A stretch of 64,000 nt of DNA from Osmia lignaria lignaria (GCF_051020975.1 NC_135040.1:3093501-3157500), one strand, 5' to 3'; shown: positions 36,402-50,090, counted from the first letter of the stretch. Numbers and translations: made by a program. The notes: generated by a model from the sequence alone, not told the origin.

Positions 36402-36769
36402 GGCTTTGTTTCCGAATGGCACCACCAAAATTGAGAACTCAGGTTCGATATATAACCTAATTAAAATATTCAGAGCTGGATGTTTTACAGTTTTCGAGAT
36501 ATCGTGGTAAGGTTAGGTTAATTTAGGTTAGGCTCTGTGTATGCGCAGTATCGAATAGCGCATGTGCAGTATTGAATAGCGCATGCGCAGTATTGAATAG
36601 CGCATGCGCAGTTTTAAATAGCGCATGCTCAGTATCGAATAGCGCATACGTAGTCCTAAAATTGTAACCAAAAATCTGAAACCAATTTTAATTGATTTCT
36701 GGTAGTCGATTTAGATTATATACCGAACCTCAGTTCTCAATTTTGGTGGAGCCATTCGGAAACTTATCC
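36402..36769. mobile_element. Foldback MITE with GCGCATGCGC core, copy 2 of 3, TSD GTAGCGAC
   Basis: Perfect 8-bp TSD GTAGCGAC (36394-36401, 36770-36777) fixes the ends: GGCTTTGTTTCCGAATGG and the inverse of GGATAAGTTTCCGAATGG. The central 21-bp tandem (ATAGCGCATGCGCAGTATTGA) has about five to six units, more than in the other two copies. 368 bp, non-coding. Confidence 0.93.
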
Positions 36770-36777
36770 GTAGCGAC

Positions 36778-37964
36778 AAGTAACGATACTTTCAGAGAGG
36801 AAACGTTCGAGGTAAGCCGACGAAAGACACGTGGCCGCGATAAGCCGCGAAAATCGAGTCTCGTTATGCAAACGCGTACAATAATCGCGTTGCGCAAGCG
36901 AGAAAAAGAGAAACACCGCGAAGCATACGACAACGCGCCAATTATCCGCTAGGCGGCAACAAGCCTGTATCCTGGACAATCATCACCGTTTAATCGGCGT
37001 TATTTCACGTCTATTTTCATGATCCTAGCCGAGGTCCTCTGACATCATGTCAGCTTTTCTTCCAGCAAAGTGCGATTGCAAGGATAAAAAAATATTTATA
37101 AAACAGAAAAGAAAGGATATGTTCGTACTGAAAAATAATTAAGGATTCCGCTCGTCAATCGCGTACACCCGTGCGCCATCGCTCATCTCCTCGATCTTGA
37201 TCCTTTCGATCGATCATTATCTCCGTCAAACAATGATCGGTGAGTCAATCGGATGGAATGCTTAGAAACGAACACCGCTTGCCGATCCTAACGATTTGCA
37301 TAAGATCCGCCCAGATGGCGATTTACAATGACGAGTGCCAGGAATCGTAGACCGAATGACTCGATGACTTTTCCATCGGGTTGACTTCACAGGCGAGCTG
37401 CGCCTCTTCTACAGGGTAGAATAAGGGCGCCAAGTTCTTCCTCGAAACGAAGCTGACGAATGGTAATAACGCATAATTACACGCTGGATTGAGATCGAAT
37501 CGATCGATGATCGAATCGAAAGTGATCTATGCGTAGGTACACTCGAGTGCAACGCAGACTCCTGGACGAAGGGAAAGGTAAGAGAGAGGAATCTCGCAGA
37601 GATTCAAGAATTCAAGAATTCAAGAATTCAAGAATCTTAAATTGAATTTTTTAAAACGACCATCGGCATCACAAAGTTTCGAAGATGCAAGTGATCGATC
37701 GAAAGTTCACTCACGCTCGATGTAAATCAATCAGCGCGAAGAGATTGCATTCTCTTCGCGAATCGACCATTTGCGCGCATTCCGGCTCACTGAATCATCG
37801 ATACCATTTTTTTTTTTTTTTAAAAAGGTAGATAAAGATCGGTTCTGTACGGAGAATGTGTTGTATAACGCGTGACTAATTTCCTGTAAGGAGATTAACG
37901 GGTATTTATAATTGAATGAATAGGTCCCAAAAAACATTTCGATAATTTGCAAAGGCAACAAATT
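36778..37964. other. Gene-free stretch
   Basis: Unique sequence with one microsatellite (37602-37635). No supportable exon. Confidence 0.5.
37602..37635. repeat. 8-bp microsatellite (AAGAATTC)n
   Basis: Four tandem units of AAGAATTC; each unit holds an EcoRI-type palindrome GAATTC. Confidence 0.95.
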
Positions 37965-38155
37965 AAATGGTCAGTATTTAAATCCATTTCCGGGCACTAT
38001 TTTATTACCAAAATCGTCAGTATAAAAATACTAAACGGTCAGAACATAAATAGCGAATGGTCAGTATGGAATTAATTACTGATTAGTACTGGATTTAAAT
38101 AATGACCATTTATATGTAAATACTGACAAAAAGAGAAATACTGACCAGTGAAGTA
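37965..38155. repeat. Small inverted repeat with GGTCAGTATTTA words
   Basis: GGTCAGTATTTAAATCCA near 37969 is inverted as TGGATTTAAATAATGACC near 38090, and the word TCAGTAT recurs several times between and beyond. Probably a decayed foldback element; ends not definable. Confidence 0.55.
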
Positions 38156-41100
38156 CAAGCCATTTGCAAATTACTAATTAACAGAATTTTGTTCACTTCT
38201 CTCATCGTTGGATGTTGAAAATAGCCAAGAGACGGATTAAAGAGAAACCAAAAGGAGGGATAAATGAGAGAAAAAAAAAGAAACAAAGAACGTTTTCCTC
38301 GACGAATAAACAGCGTCCTAACATCAAAACAAGTCCCACCAACTTGTCGGGATTGCGCAATTGAATGCATAATGCGCGCTGAAACGTGCAAAGACCGTGA
38401 AAAGGAATCACCGATAACCCAGACCGACTCGGTATAGTCAGCTATATTAATTAATAGCGACCACTCGACGAGGTGCAACGATGAAAAGCTCGTCATCCAC
38501 GTTGGTCCGGACTGTACGGCTGTACGATTGGCGCCGTCAAACACGTCCGCATGTAAATTAATAAACGACGGACGATCCCGGAGAACGTTGCGCGGTCATC
38601 GTTGTCCTTGGCACGTTTCTTTTAAGGACCAGCCAGCCGGTTAAGGTTGCCGTCTCGGAGAGGTACCGTTCTTCCACGAAATCCAGATCGTTCTGTTTCG
38701 TCGCGTACTCTTCTAACACGCGCTATAATCGACGACGCACAAGGTGCGTCCTGTGTTGTCTTTACCGACGACGCACCTGATGCGTCAGACGCACGACGTA
38801 CCATGCGCGTCACGTAAAAGAAAAGAGAACGACAAGGAACTATTTACGTCGGTATTCCGGATTTTATGTATGTACCAGATTCTTCTAGAATTCCCGCTTC
38901 GTTTCCTATTCGTTTTTTTCCTGGGAGACGAAGAAGTTTCGTAGGTGTCGAACGAGGAAAACCTCTGGCCAGAAGTCAAGGTGAGACTAAAACGTTTCGA
39001 GAAGGAAAAGAGATATGTAAATGAAGAAATTGTCGGGGAACAGTCGACTAGTTTCGAGGAGGAGTAAAAAAGATTGTCGGGCTGCGTCAGTGGATGGTAG
39101 ATAAGTTCTCCGGTGGGATTCAAAAAGCGTTGGCTGATGATTTTCTCGTCGGCGAGAGTAATTATTGCGAGTAATTACGAAGTGAATAGCGTGACGAGGA
39201 TGAAACGAGATACATTTTTTTCTCCCACTTGCATTCATTTCTAAATCTCCAATTACCCTTTTGAATTCATCAACCCACGCCTTCTGTCGGCACTGAAAAT
39301 CCTGCTGAAAAAGTTAGAATAAAGTTCTGAATAGTTTGGTAAAAAATTCTTCCACATGAGAACCACTGTCGAACGGCAGGATGTGGGAGGCGAATGTCAA
39401 GGCTAAACACTCGTTGTAACCCGTGCCCCTCGGCTCCCTCTCGCTCAGCGCTCATCTGATTTTGTTTGTACTCCGATTTTCGCCTTCTTTTTAACAGTCC
39501 TCTCCTCTCGCCCCGCCTCGCCCCGACCAAGCCGCTCGACTGGCAGAAAATAATTTGCGAAACACACTGGCTGTTGTTCCGTTCTTCCTCGGTCCGACTG
39601 TTTCGTGAAGGACTTGGTGAAAATCGTGGCATGCTCGTTTGCCCGCGACATTTCCATTCCTTTCGTTTGCCTTCGTTCTCGAGATTTATCGCTTATCGCG
39701 TGCGAATATCGCGTTATTGCGACTTTGTAACACTTAACTCGAGGTTAACGCGTTCCGTTTCGAGTTTCCTCTTGAATCCTTACCAAACCTCTGTATAATT
39801 CTAGAAACGACGAATAGCGAAAACGAAAGGCAATAATTACCATGCCGGCCCTGAGCAAACGCGACGATTATAGGGTTCCTTGCGCGATCGGTCGTCATGG
39901 AGACCCTGTGGATAGAGCAGACAACTTTCTCGCTGCATTTCACGTTTCTCCCCTTATTGTCGTCGTCGATGGACCGTTCTCCGCGCTGGAAATTGCTCTA
40001 ATAAACTTAGCCGCACATACATGACCCTAACGGTGGTTCGGAGAGGAGGAAATACCAGGGAGATTTATCGGGGCTAAGAAATCTCATCGTTCCTTTGTCG
40101 CCTGATTGCCCTCCGTTTCTTTCGATTAATCGACCGATGACCCCGTTAATTACTCGACCTTATCTTCCTCAATTATTTACCCGAAACGGGCAACCAACTG
40201 AAGATTCCGCCCTTCCGACATTTTCCTAACGCACGTTCGAAATCTCCATTTTCTAGAGTTTAGAGCGTTGCAGCAGACCGTTAGGTTAGGTTAGGTTAAG
40301 CTTAACCGGAGCTCACGGTCGCCGGCGCAATTTAACGAACAGGCTAAAATCACGGATGAACAACGTAAAAGCTGATTGAAGTTACGCAACGCTTCCTGCT
40401 TCGAAGTTGTCTTCCTGCTTGGAAGAAAGTGAAACGGATGCCGCCTACGAGGCGCGAACCACGCGGAATCCTCCGGTTAGAGCACCGTGTAACGCAACCA
40501 CGTGTAATTTACTGGAAAATCTACGGGCATCCTCTTCGTGAAACGGGCTGATTTAAAAAATTCCATTCTCCAAAGTTCTTCGTCTGATTCTATTATAAAC
40601 CTGCAGACAGTCTTTCGAATTATGTAGATAAGTCCTCGGTGCAATTAGATACTGAGTCTCCAACTCGGTCGTAAATTCCACCAGGGATCCTTAGCACGGG
40701 CTCGGGCAGATATTAAATTACGTTTAATAACATTCAGAAGTTGTAAGGCCGCGTCGGGGCGAAAGCGATTATCCTTTGTTAGGGGAGCCTGCTCTATGTT
40801 AATTGCAATGGCGTAACTCACACGGAAGAATAAAGTATTATACGTGTGTGTGTGAAACTGCACACGCCACTTTACGCGATCTTTTCATTAATTAAGAGCG
40901 CCACTAAATGGCACTACGTTGACGCGACCAGTCAACCGAGCACACCGTACGTACGATATCGTTTTAACGATGTTCAGAACGTATAGTATCGTTTTATTTA
41001 TTAATTTCATTTTTTCAATTTTTCTATAATTGTGAACGAACCGTTGGAAGTGAAATTTTGGTACAACAGTTTACAAGATTAAAACGAAGGGACAAAGTTA

Positions 41101-41821
41101 ATTTGGGTCAAGGGTAATCGAAGGAGGACGTAAAATTTTCTACGTTCAACCATAAACTCGTGACGTTTCAACCATAAGGGACTGTCATCCATGATGTTAG
41201 AGCATAACGACAGTATAATGACACGGTGGGTTTCTGAAGGCACAAAAGGCCACGTTTAACTGTACTACGGTAATCTTAGCCGACTTCCTTTTATCGCTGC
41301 CCATTTATCAAGACGACGAAATTTACGAGTATTTCAGCAGAAAGCCCCTACTACGAACAAAAGAAGAAGAAGAAGGAAAAAAGGCAACAATTTTAACCGT
41401 TCCCCTTTCCTCTCGGCTACCTAGTCACGTCTATTTTTAAACAACATCGGAATCAATTGTCGTGCTCGAGTAAAATTGAGTAGACGTTCGGTAGATGATT
41501 TCGTTCGCGCGTGAAACGATCGAAGACAATGATAAGACGAAGGAAGACGGCTAATCAGCGGTAAATGGTTCTCTGGAAGGCATCATTAAGGAGAACCCCC
41601 AACGACCGATTACTTCTGTGGTAATGCACGTACGCTTTCTTGCCTTCGCTCGGATTAAGCCTGCATCTGCGTAACTTTTAACCAGGTGACCAACTCTGAT
41701 GAGGGTTAAGTACCCTTCCAGAAGGTCCATTAAGTCTGCTTTTCAGTTTCCACGGTAGCCAATGTTGCTCGGTCGCGGTTTACCGTCGTAAGTGGCATTT
41801 TATATGGTGCATAGCGGGGAA
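38156..41821. other. Gene-free stretch
   Basis: 3.7 kb of unique sequence. GACGACGCAC occurs twice near 38730-38790 within a CpG-rich patch. A TTAGG tract (three units) lies at about 40284-40303. Frames such as minus 38110-38544 and minus 39270-39632 show no domain. No exon call. Confidence 0.5.
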
Positions 41822-42210
41822 AATATATTGCATCAAAGAAATACTAATTGTCGTGGGAATGGATCAGTATATTACATTATATCTAATGTAGATATAGTAA
41901 TAATGATATTGTTATTAAATGTACATTGATCTGTGGGAATAGATCAGAATATTACGTTACATCCAATGTAGATATAGTAATAATGATATTGTTGTTAAAT
42001 GTATATTACATATCTAATGTAGATATAGTAATAATGATATTGTTATTAAATGTACATTGATCTGTGGGAATAGATCAGAATATTACGTTACATCCAATGT
42101 AGATATAATAATAATGATATTGTTGTTAAATGTATATTACATATCTAATGTAGATATAGTAATAATGATATTGTTATTAAATGTACATTGATCTGTAGGA
42201 AGGGATAAGT
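41822..42210. repeat. Satellite array, relative of the 29.9-kb array
   Basis: Units of about 80 and 55 bp alternate: AATGTAGATATAGTAATAAT, GATATTGTTATTAAATGTAC, ATTGATCTGTGGGAATAGAT, CAGAATATTACGTTACATCC. The ATTGATCTGTGGGAA core and the AATAATATTRTT-type part are shared with 29897-30470. Confidence 0.9.
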
Positions 42211-43078
42211 ATATTCCATTATGATATCTATTATATATATATGTTAAATTATTTAACATTTATACATATAATAAACGGAAAAATTTTTCTGTTAATTTAT
42301 ACATTATTTTATACGTTAAACAAGTATACAGAATATTTATTATACAAATTTTCAAAATATGAAAAATATATTTATTTAAAGTTACTATTAAAACTAATTT
42401 TGGGGATATTTATCTGCATTTTGGTACATACGGTGTTATATTTATCTACTATTGTATTATTGTTTACAGAAGTATTAAATATAAAATAAGATTATACATG
42501 TATAATTATATGTCTATAATTGCTACCACAAATAGGAATTTAATATTTATTATGTAAGAGGTACATTATTATCTTTTTGGAATGAACGTGTACCACCATT
42601 CTTGGGATCTTGAGAGGCCAGGCTTGGTCGTGAGCGAAATATTCTTTCTCCTTTTTCCACGAAGGCTGCAGAAATGTGTACAAGGGAAAACCTTCCCTAC
42701 GCATTTTAGAAAGTTAAGAGGCGGACATGTGTTTTCCTGGGCTGTCTGGGAAAGCACCGAAAAACGGCAGATTCGGTGTGACCGTCGAGTAATACACATC
42801 GCCTCGACAGTTACTATTTTATAGAAACGTGATATGTATGAGTATTTTTATTAATCCTCGCATTAATCCCAAAATATTTGTAAAATAGCATAAGCACCCA
42901 CGTTCAAAATTTGCCGCGTAACCCGCCGATGAAGAAGGATAGGTAATTGGTAATTAACAAAGACACGTGTTGGGAATGATCCAGGTAGAAAAAGATAATT
43001 AGTTTGCGAATAACGGAAAAGTTAAAAGAAAAGATAGGGAAGGAGCTTTAAATGTCGTTTCTCGTTTTACAGTGAAAC
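42211..43078. other. AT-rich flank and unique sequence
   Basis: 42211-42560 is extremely AT-rich (the frame at 42241-42489 is Leu/Ile/Tyr-rich because of this). 42560-43078 is unique. No gene called. Confidence 0.5.
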
Positions 43079-43081
43079 TCA

Positions 43082-43638
43082 CAAGGGAACATCGGGGACT
43101 GATACACTCCGATTTTAATGAAACTTTGCCTAAATATTTATTAGACCTGTTTATGAAGATAACTGTAATTCGTTGGTGCCCGTTTTTCACTTTGAGGGAG
43201 ATATCAACCCTTTTATCCGAACCGCCCTTTCTATATACGTGCTTATAAATCGTAAACAACAAAAGATATAAAAAAATAGTTGAAATAAAAGTTATACCGT
43301 TTCTTGAGGTCTATTAAACTGCGAGAAGTTTTTCAAAACGGAGGGGGAGGGGGAATTCAATTTTGCAAAAAGGATGATTTAAAAAAAAAACTTACACACA
43401 GCTTTATAGACCTCAAGAAACGGTATAACTTTTATTTCAACTATTTTTTTATATCTTTTGTTGTTTACGATTTATAAATACGTATATAGAAAGGGCAGGT
43501 CGGATAAAAGGATTAATATCTCCCTCAAAGTGAAAACCGGGCACCAACGAATTACAGTTATCTTCATAAACAGGTCTAATAAATATTTATGCAAAGTTTC
43601 ATCAAAATCGGAGTGTACCAGTCCCCAATGTTCCCTTG
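43082..43638. mobile_element. Palindromic MITE, ends CAAGGGAAC, TSD TCA
   Basis: Arms of about 250 bp: CAAGGGAACATCGGGGACTG and its inverse ending GTTCCCTTG, inner TACCGTTTCTTGAGGTCTAT in both orientations, with a short G-run core. TCA flanks both ends (43079-43081, 43639-43641). The CAAGGGA end and 3-bp TSD match the element at 12212-12622. Non-coding. Confidence 0.85.
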
Positions 43639-43641
43639 TCA

Positions 43642-46600
43642 GTGAAGTTCATTTCCCCATAAAACCTCCCAGACGAGAATTAAACATTATATATTATTAT
43701 GATTTATTTCAAAAATATTAACTTTGTCCACGATTTCGAGCGACTTCGACAGCATTCGTTTGCGGGGGCGACAACGAATAAATAAAACCACCGCGGTGTT
43801 TCGAAATAAATAAACGTGTATTTTATAAAAATTTCTGCTCAGATTTCCTTCACAGCCACTCTTTTCATACGTGGGATTTGGGAGTGTATTGTTGGCCATT
43901 CGAATGGAAGAAGAGAGTTTCAGTACTGAAATGGTAAGAGGTTTGAGAACGAGTAGGTTAAAGTGTTAATGCTGTATGATTGCCGGCGAGGCTCCGGGCC
44001 GACGGGGAATAAGTAGCTTTCCTGCGTTAAACCGGCCGTGCTATATACCGGGTGGTCGAAAAAGACCGACGGCAAAGATTACTTTATTACCGTGAAGGGT
44101 TAAAATGGATTAAGCCCGAGATAAAAAAAAATAAAAGAACCCTCGTTCTAACGAAAGATGAGAATAGGTTTTGAAGCGAAACGAGAAAACCGCGTTCCAT
44201 CCACGGTAACTCCGAAAGAACAATTTATCATCGAAACGTCAGCCGGAGGGCAATTAACGCGGATGCAAATTAAAATGAGTTTCAGTGAATTTCAGTTGCA
44301 GCAAATTACCCCGTTACCATGTTACGCCTGCGGGATCCTGAAATATTTATGTGCCAGCGTATACTTACACTTTGTGATCTCGCGTTAAATTGCCGCACGT
44401 AATTCTTGCGAACGACGCGTGCGTGTACGTACACACGTGCGATATGTGCCCGAAGGTCCTAACTTTCCAACCATGTTCCATCGGCTACCAAGGGGACGCG
44501 CGTCCATCTTGTCGTAAAGCAACGACACCGAAGGCGATTCGCAATTTAATCTTATAAACGTCCTTCGAACGAGTCCATCTTGAATAAAAAAAAAGGAAAA
44601 AAAAGGAAAAAAAACGAGTATCGATTTGATGACCATAATCCATCGTAATAAAGAATAAGCGATGATTAAAATACGCTATAAATCCATGACCATACGTGAC
44701 TATAAACGATAACACTGAATACGATAATACCGCTTATCGCAGTGTATGTGATACACGAGAAACAGGAACAATGTTGCCGGAGACACGATCTAATTTATTA
44801 ACCCAGAAGCGCGAATCCAAGTTGGATCGAATGCTCGAAACTGGCGCCAAGGAGGGAAAAAAAAGAAAGCAGCGAAATTATATCGCTCACGATCCCTGAG
44901 CACCGATAAGGTTAACGAAACGGGAGAGCCCGCGTCGCGGTCCGCTCCTGAATTTACAAGGCTCTGCGGGTGTCGAGGGTGCAGGGGCGTACAGACGTGG
45001 CGCCGGGCGTCCCGACGCCTAGACTGGTAGGGGCCGCACGCACGTTGACCGTGAAACCGAACGCGACAGAGTGCGTATTGAAAACTCCTCGATTTCTAGA
45101 GCTTGACCTACCATCAAATTATTTTTCATAAATATGCAAATTTCTTTAATGAATATCAAGATGGAGAAATGAAATACTTGTCGCATTGTGGTAATGAAAT
45201 TTTCGAGGGAATTTTCCAAGGAAACGTGGAGAGGAGCTGCGATTCGAGGATCGGTTCTCACCTCTCACCACCGTTTCACGTCCTCGCCTTTCGAGAGGGT
45301 GAAAGTCCAGACGGCGCCTCGACGACTAGCCTCCCTTCTATCCGTGTCTGACAACTACCTTTTCCCTAATCCGACAGACATGCCTCGCTTTTTATCCATT
45401 TTACGTTTCTTCTCACCGTCCAGTCTGTCGCTTCGGGGAGAAAAATAAACGGAAGTATCCTTCACTGTCCGAGGAAACGAAGTTGACATTGTCGGCTCAA
45501 TTCCATCCTTTTCTTCGAGGTAATATTTCCAGATATCGAAAACTATCTCCCCGATGGATCTAGCTTTGGGTGGCCAATTTATCGTCGACACTTGGAATAA
45601 AAGGGAGGGTTGAAATTTTGATGGTTCCTCTAGAATGCGGCGTTGTGTTGCCAGGGCGATTCGATGACCCCCCGCGGATATTGCCGTTCCACCGAGGGTG
45701 AATGAAAAAGGGAGTCACCCCCGTACCCACGGAATAAATATCGCGTACGCGGCACCCCTCTATGTAAGAATTCCTAATTCCATACCGTCGGGGGTGAAAG
45801 CAGAGGGGGGTAAACGCATGGAACCTTCGAACTTTATCGATCTTCGTGTTCCTGTGGTGTAGCAGAGAGAAAGGGCGGGCGGAAACGGAGCGACCCCTGT
45901 GTCGCGAGGACCCCTCACCAATAGTTGGTCCCTTTTGTTTTTAAACGAACGCCTTTCCACTGAGAATTCTTGCGGAGACTTGAATGGCCGCGTTGATTCT
46001 TCGATGAATTTCGAGGAGAAACTTTTTACAAACGGCGAATGAAATGAAACCATCTGGAAAATAACTCGGGCCATGGTAAGTGAATATTTTTCGCTGTCAC
46101 CAGCGTGTAGAATCGTGTCGCCGTGTCTGCAGATTTATTTCGCAAAACGGTGATTCACTTGCCGGCGCCAAACGGTCAAACCTTATCTTTTCCGCCACTT
46201 CCTGTCTTCTCTCATCCTTTTTCTCTGCGCCTCCCACGAACTTCGCCCCTATTTATTATCGTCTATTTAAAAAATTTTGACATAGTTTCAACGTTCTATG
46301 TACGTACAAATTGGAGTGGTACTTATTTGACTTGTTTATCAGAGACAACTTCATTGATTTATACACTTGTCTTCTTGTGTAACGATTGATCAGCGAAGCG
46401 TAAAGCGAAGCGATAACCTTATCAATAAACATTCTTTGTTTGCCCGGAGAATAATTCTAGATTAAACGTTACACAAGACGATGGTAATAAAATATTCTAT
46501 CTTCTTTCTGCTGCAATATTTATCGTGAAAAATGTCCTTGAAACTATAACGCTCGGATTGGCTACGTAAACTGTGTAAACTGCGGCGCCATCGTGTCCCA

Positions 46601-48530
46601 ATTAAAATTCGAAAACGAAGGAGAAAAAGAAGTAATCGGAGGGCGAGTTAAAATTATTAATGCCGAATTTTTCAAATCGCTTCACGGTATCTTGGGTCAC
46701 GGACAGCCTGACAAATTGCAGTTCAATTAAGATCTCGTTTCGGTGTCAAAAGTCAATCAGGGTTGGCTGAGAAAAATAAAAAATACAGACCGGTCCACTA
46801 TTTAATTTTCGACGGTTTAAAATCAGAGTTCGTCAGACGGTGGCCAACAGGAAGTCGCTGAAAGCTCGCCACGGTGTCTGTTGTTTTTATTGGCGATCGA
46901 CCGATAAACATTTACATCGGCCGTCGAAAACAGGCCGACGTGCCATTTTCCGAATCTCAGAAGTCGAAATTTCCTGTTGCACCTCGCTTGAAAAATTACG
47001 ATCCCGGCGAGATTGAAATTTTTATTTTTCCAACCCGACGCATCGATATGAAAGTGGCCGAGATTCTCGCGATGATCTAATAAATTCATCGTTTCGTTTA
47101 TAACGGATTGTACGGCAGCACGATTCGAAGAATCTGAATTATATTGGCATAATTTACACGGTGTAATACGGTCGGAGCGAAGCCACGTGAAATGTACACA
47201 AGAACGAAATTGCTTTCACGGGGGGATACGTCAGGGCTTATCCCATTTGGACGGTTGCCAATGTATCGATAGGCCAACTAGCGAGATGCGCCGAAAATAA
47301 CGAAGCCTAGCGAGCAAAAGTTTCGATCTACAAGAGCTGTCAATTAAGTGACAGCCGGCCGTTCGTTAGAGAAAGGAAACAGACCGCTGCCTTCGTTTTA
47401 CCTTATCGAATCTTCGCCCCGTTGCTTTATTATGTCTCCTATTCGGACGCACCCTTTCTTCGATGCAACGCGGGCAAAGAATAAATCGAACAAAAGCGAA
47501 GTTGAACACCGTGGAAGGAAGCCAGAAACTCGGCCGCGGACCGTTCGTTTTTTCCCCGGCTCGAAGCGGTCGCTTTCAGCCCCGAAAACGCAAAGTTTCA
47601 AACGGCGAGAACAGCAGCCTCTATTAATAGTCGTTGCTTCGAATAAAAAGGAGCACGGGCTGCGTAGGCAGGCGTGAGAACGCGTGGGTGCTCGAAGGTC
47701 CTGCACAAGCGTTGAAAAAGAGGCGAAAAATCCTCCAGACTGCCGAATCCTCCCCGATGGTAGTAACCACTGTTTCGTCTCCTTATTCGATTGTTCCCTC
47801 TCCTCGTTACGCAATCGCTGCGAGATCCTTGACGAATCTTCTTCGGTGATCTCGCGATGACCTCTCGGCACTGTCCTCGGCAACTTTTCGATCAAAGCGC
47901 GCGCTTTACATAACGATCAATTCGCGCCAACGCTTCGGAAGGTTCAAGGAAAACCGTGCAATTAATGCGAATACAAAACAACAGAGGCAAGGATGATAAA
48001 TAAAAGAGACCTTTGGCAAGGAATTCTGATCGGAAGATCGAGTATCAGCTTCCTGGCGCAACGTATCCTGCGCGGCGTTCACCGCGACTAATTGTCCGCA
48101 TTCGAGCAGAAACTTCTTTCTTCCGAGCTGAGAGTTTGTTTCGAAGCGAAGACAAATCGCAGCGGCGAAAATAAAACGAGGAAAGATGAGAAAAGGAGTA
48201 AATCAACGTCCACCTGAGCCAACAAGTCTCAGCCGTCTAATCTCTCGTTCTCGCTGACGTTTTATTGGGAATTCCGCGCGAGTGTGCTCGCACGCGGGTA
48301 TGTAAATTCAGCAGGCCTCGGCGCAGAGGAAACGAAGCAACATCATGCAGTTTAAGGCACCATTTACATTAATTACAGGGATCGTTGTGCGCTGTGGGAG
48401 CCTTATCAGATTCGACGGAGTCAAGGTTTCATTAATCGTTCCTTAAGCGAGTCGCGGCACGATTAAAATCGATCAATGTCCCGGTGGATCCAACTTTCGT
48501 CCGCTCCTCGATTCTTTAATTACTAGGAAT
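43642..48530. other. Gene-free stretch with CpG-rich patches
   Basis: 4.9 kb without a supportable exon. CpG-rich patches at about 44900-45060 and 47500-47750 produce overlapping open frames (the longest is minus 47398-47895, 165 codons) with no family motif. Such patches could be promoters of a gene outside the window, but no motif decides it. Confidence 0.45.
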
Positions 48531-48910
48531 GGATGAGTTTCCGAATGGCCCCATCGAAATTGAGAACTCAGGTTTGGTATATAACCTAAATTGACCACCA
48601 GGAACCAATTAAAATTGGTTTCAGACCTGGATGTCTTATCGTTTTTGAAATATCGTGGTAAGAAATTTTTGTACAATTTTGGGACTACGTATGCGCTATT
48701 CGATACTGCGCTTGCGCTATGCGATGCTGCGCATGCGCTGTTGCGCATACACAGAACCTAACTTAATCTAATCTAACCTTACCACGATATTTCGAAAACC
48801 GTAAGACATCCAGCTCTGAAACCAACTTTATTCGGTTTCTTGTAGTCAATTTAGGTTATATACCGAACCTGAGTTCTCAATTTTGATGGGGTTATTCAGA
48901 AACACAGCCC
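48531..48910. mobile_element. Foldback MITE with GCGCATGCGC core, copy 3 of 3
   Basis: Left end GGATGAGTTTCCGAATGG; the right end CAGAAACACAGCC is more diverged. Arms as in the copies at 8347 and 36402. The core keeps about three GCGC-type units (GCGCTTGCGC, GCGCATGCGC). No clean TSD, so probably the oldest copy or one changed at its ends. Confidence 0.85.
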
Positions 48911-50090
48911 TTGGAACTACTTGTTTTCCTTCTCCAAGGGAATTGGACGAATAGCACATCCACGATTATCTATATAATTTGAAGAAACGTTTGCCAAGTT
49001 GAAGTGGCTTAAATAATATTTGGAAAGCGGTATGCAAATACGCTGCTTACATAAATCACGTCATAACTAACCGACTGAAGAGCATTAAATAACATTTTAT
49101 TACCATGTGAACATATTGTAATCGAATAGAAAAAATTGTTGAAATTTCCTTGCCAATTATTGTGAACGTAAAAGATAATGATCCTTAATCGGCGGAAACA
49201 GTGGAATGAAATAAATTTCTCTAACAGAAATGGGAAAGAGGCTTCGCGAAATTTTCTGCCGGTCCATCGGAGAGCGCGGGAAATTTTGGCAAGGCTCGCG
49301 GATATTTGCGTGCAACGCGAAACACAAAGATCGTCAACATTACAACGCGTGCACGTAGGATTTCGCAAAATCGCGATGGAGAGATATAAATACGAGGCCG
49401 CGGTTCGGAGAATCGCCCGTTAAGCGAACGCAATAGCACGCGTTTCCAGCGAATATAAAAGTATCGCGGACGGTTCGGAAACGGACGGTAGAAAAATTTC
49501 GCCAGGCGTATTGCTCGAGATAAGCGCAATTGCGGCCAGAAAAGCATCTCCCTACGTCATCGTCCGATAGATTGCGGTGCAAGAGTGTCCGAGACTGTAC
49601 CGCTTATCACGGTACCGAGCCGCAGAAATCGCGCTTACTCCAGTCTAACTCGATCCGACGGTAGTGCACATGCACCAGCCACGTGCAACGCTCGCTTCTG
49701 ACCACCTGCGCCGAAACGATCTTTGTCAGAAAAGCGCCAACGTAAGCCTGCACCACCGTGGGCTACTGTTTCACTGGTCGCGACGAGCCGCGAGCTATTG
49801 CAAAAGCAGTCGTTTCAGATTTTTCCACGCGTTCAGAGTGAAAATGAACGGATAACGATAATCAAATCAATTCTCGGAATGCCTGTCGGGACTTTGCGTT
49901 GGGACATTCCGAAGGAAAATAATATAAATCGTTGACGGTTAGAAAGTATTTATTTCCTTTTCGCGGGTTTCTTAGGCGCTCAGACTATGACGACGATTTA
50001 TACACATTTTCAGGCAATATCTGTACCGAAGGTAATTAGAGCAATCAGTAGAGACATATCCTGATTCGTCGATCATCAGGAAGTGGGAGG
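48911..50090. other. Gene-free stretch
   Basis: Unique sequence, CpG-rich from 49230 to 49800 with overlapping short frames on both strands. No supportable exon. Confidence 0.45.

Noticed and set aside
43458..43721. Frames at 42999-43262 and 43458-43721 with near-identical peptides, suggesting a duplicated gene
   Set aside because: They are the two arms of one palindromic MITE (43082-43638), read in opposite directions.
47398..47895. Minus-strand 165-codon open frame
   Set aside because: Lies in a CpG-rich patch that opens frames on both strands; Arg/Ser-rich with no family motif.
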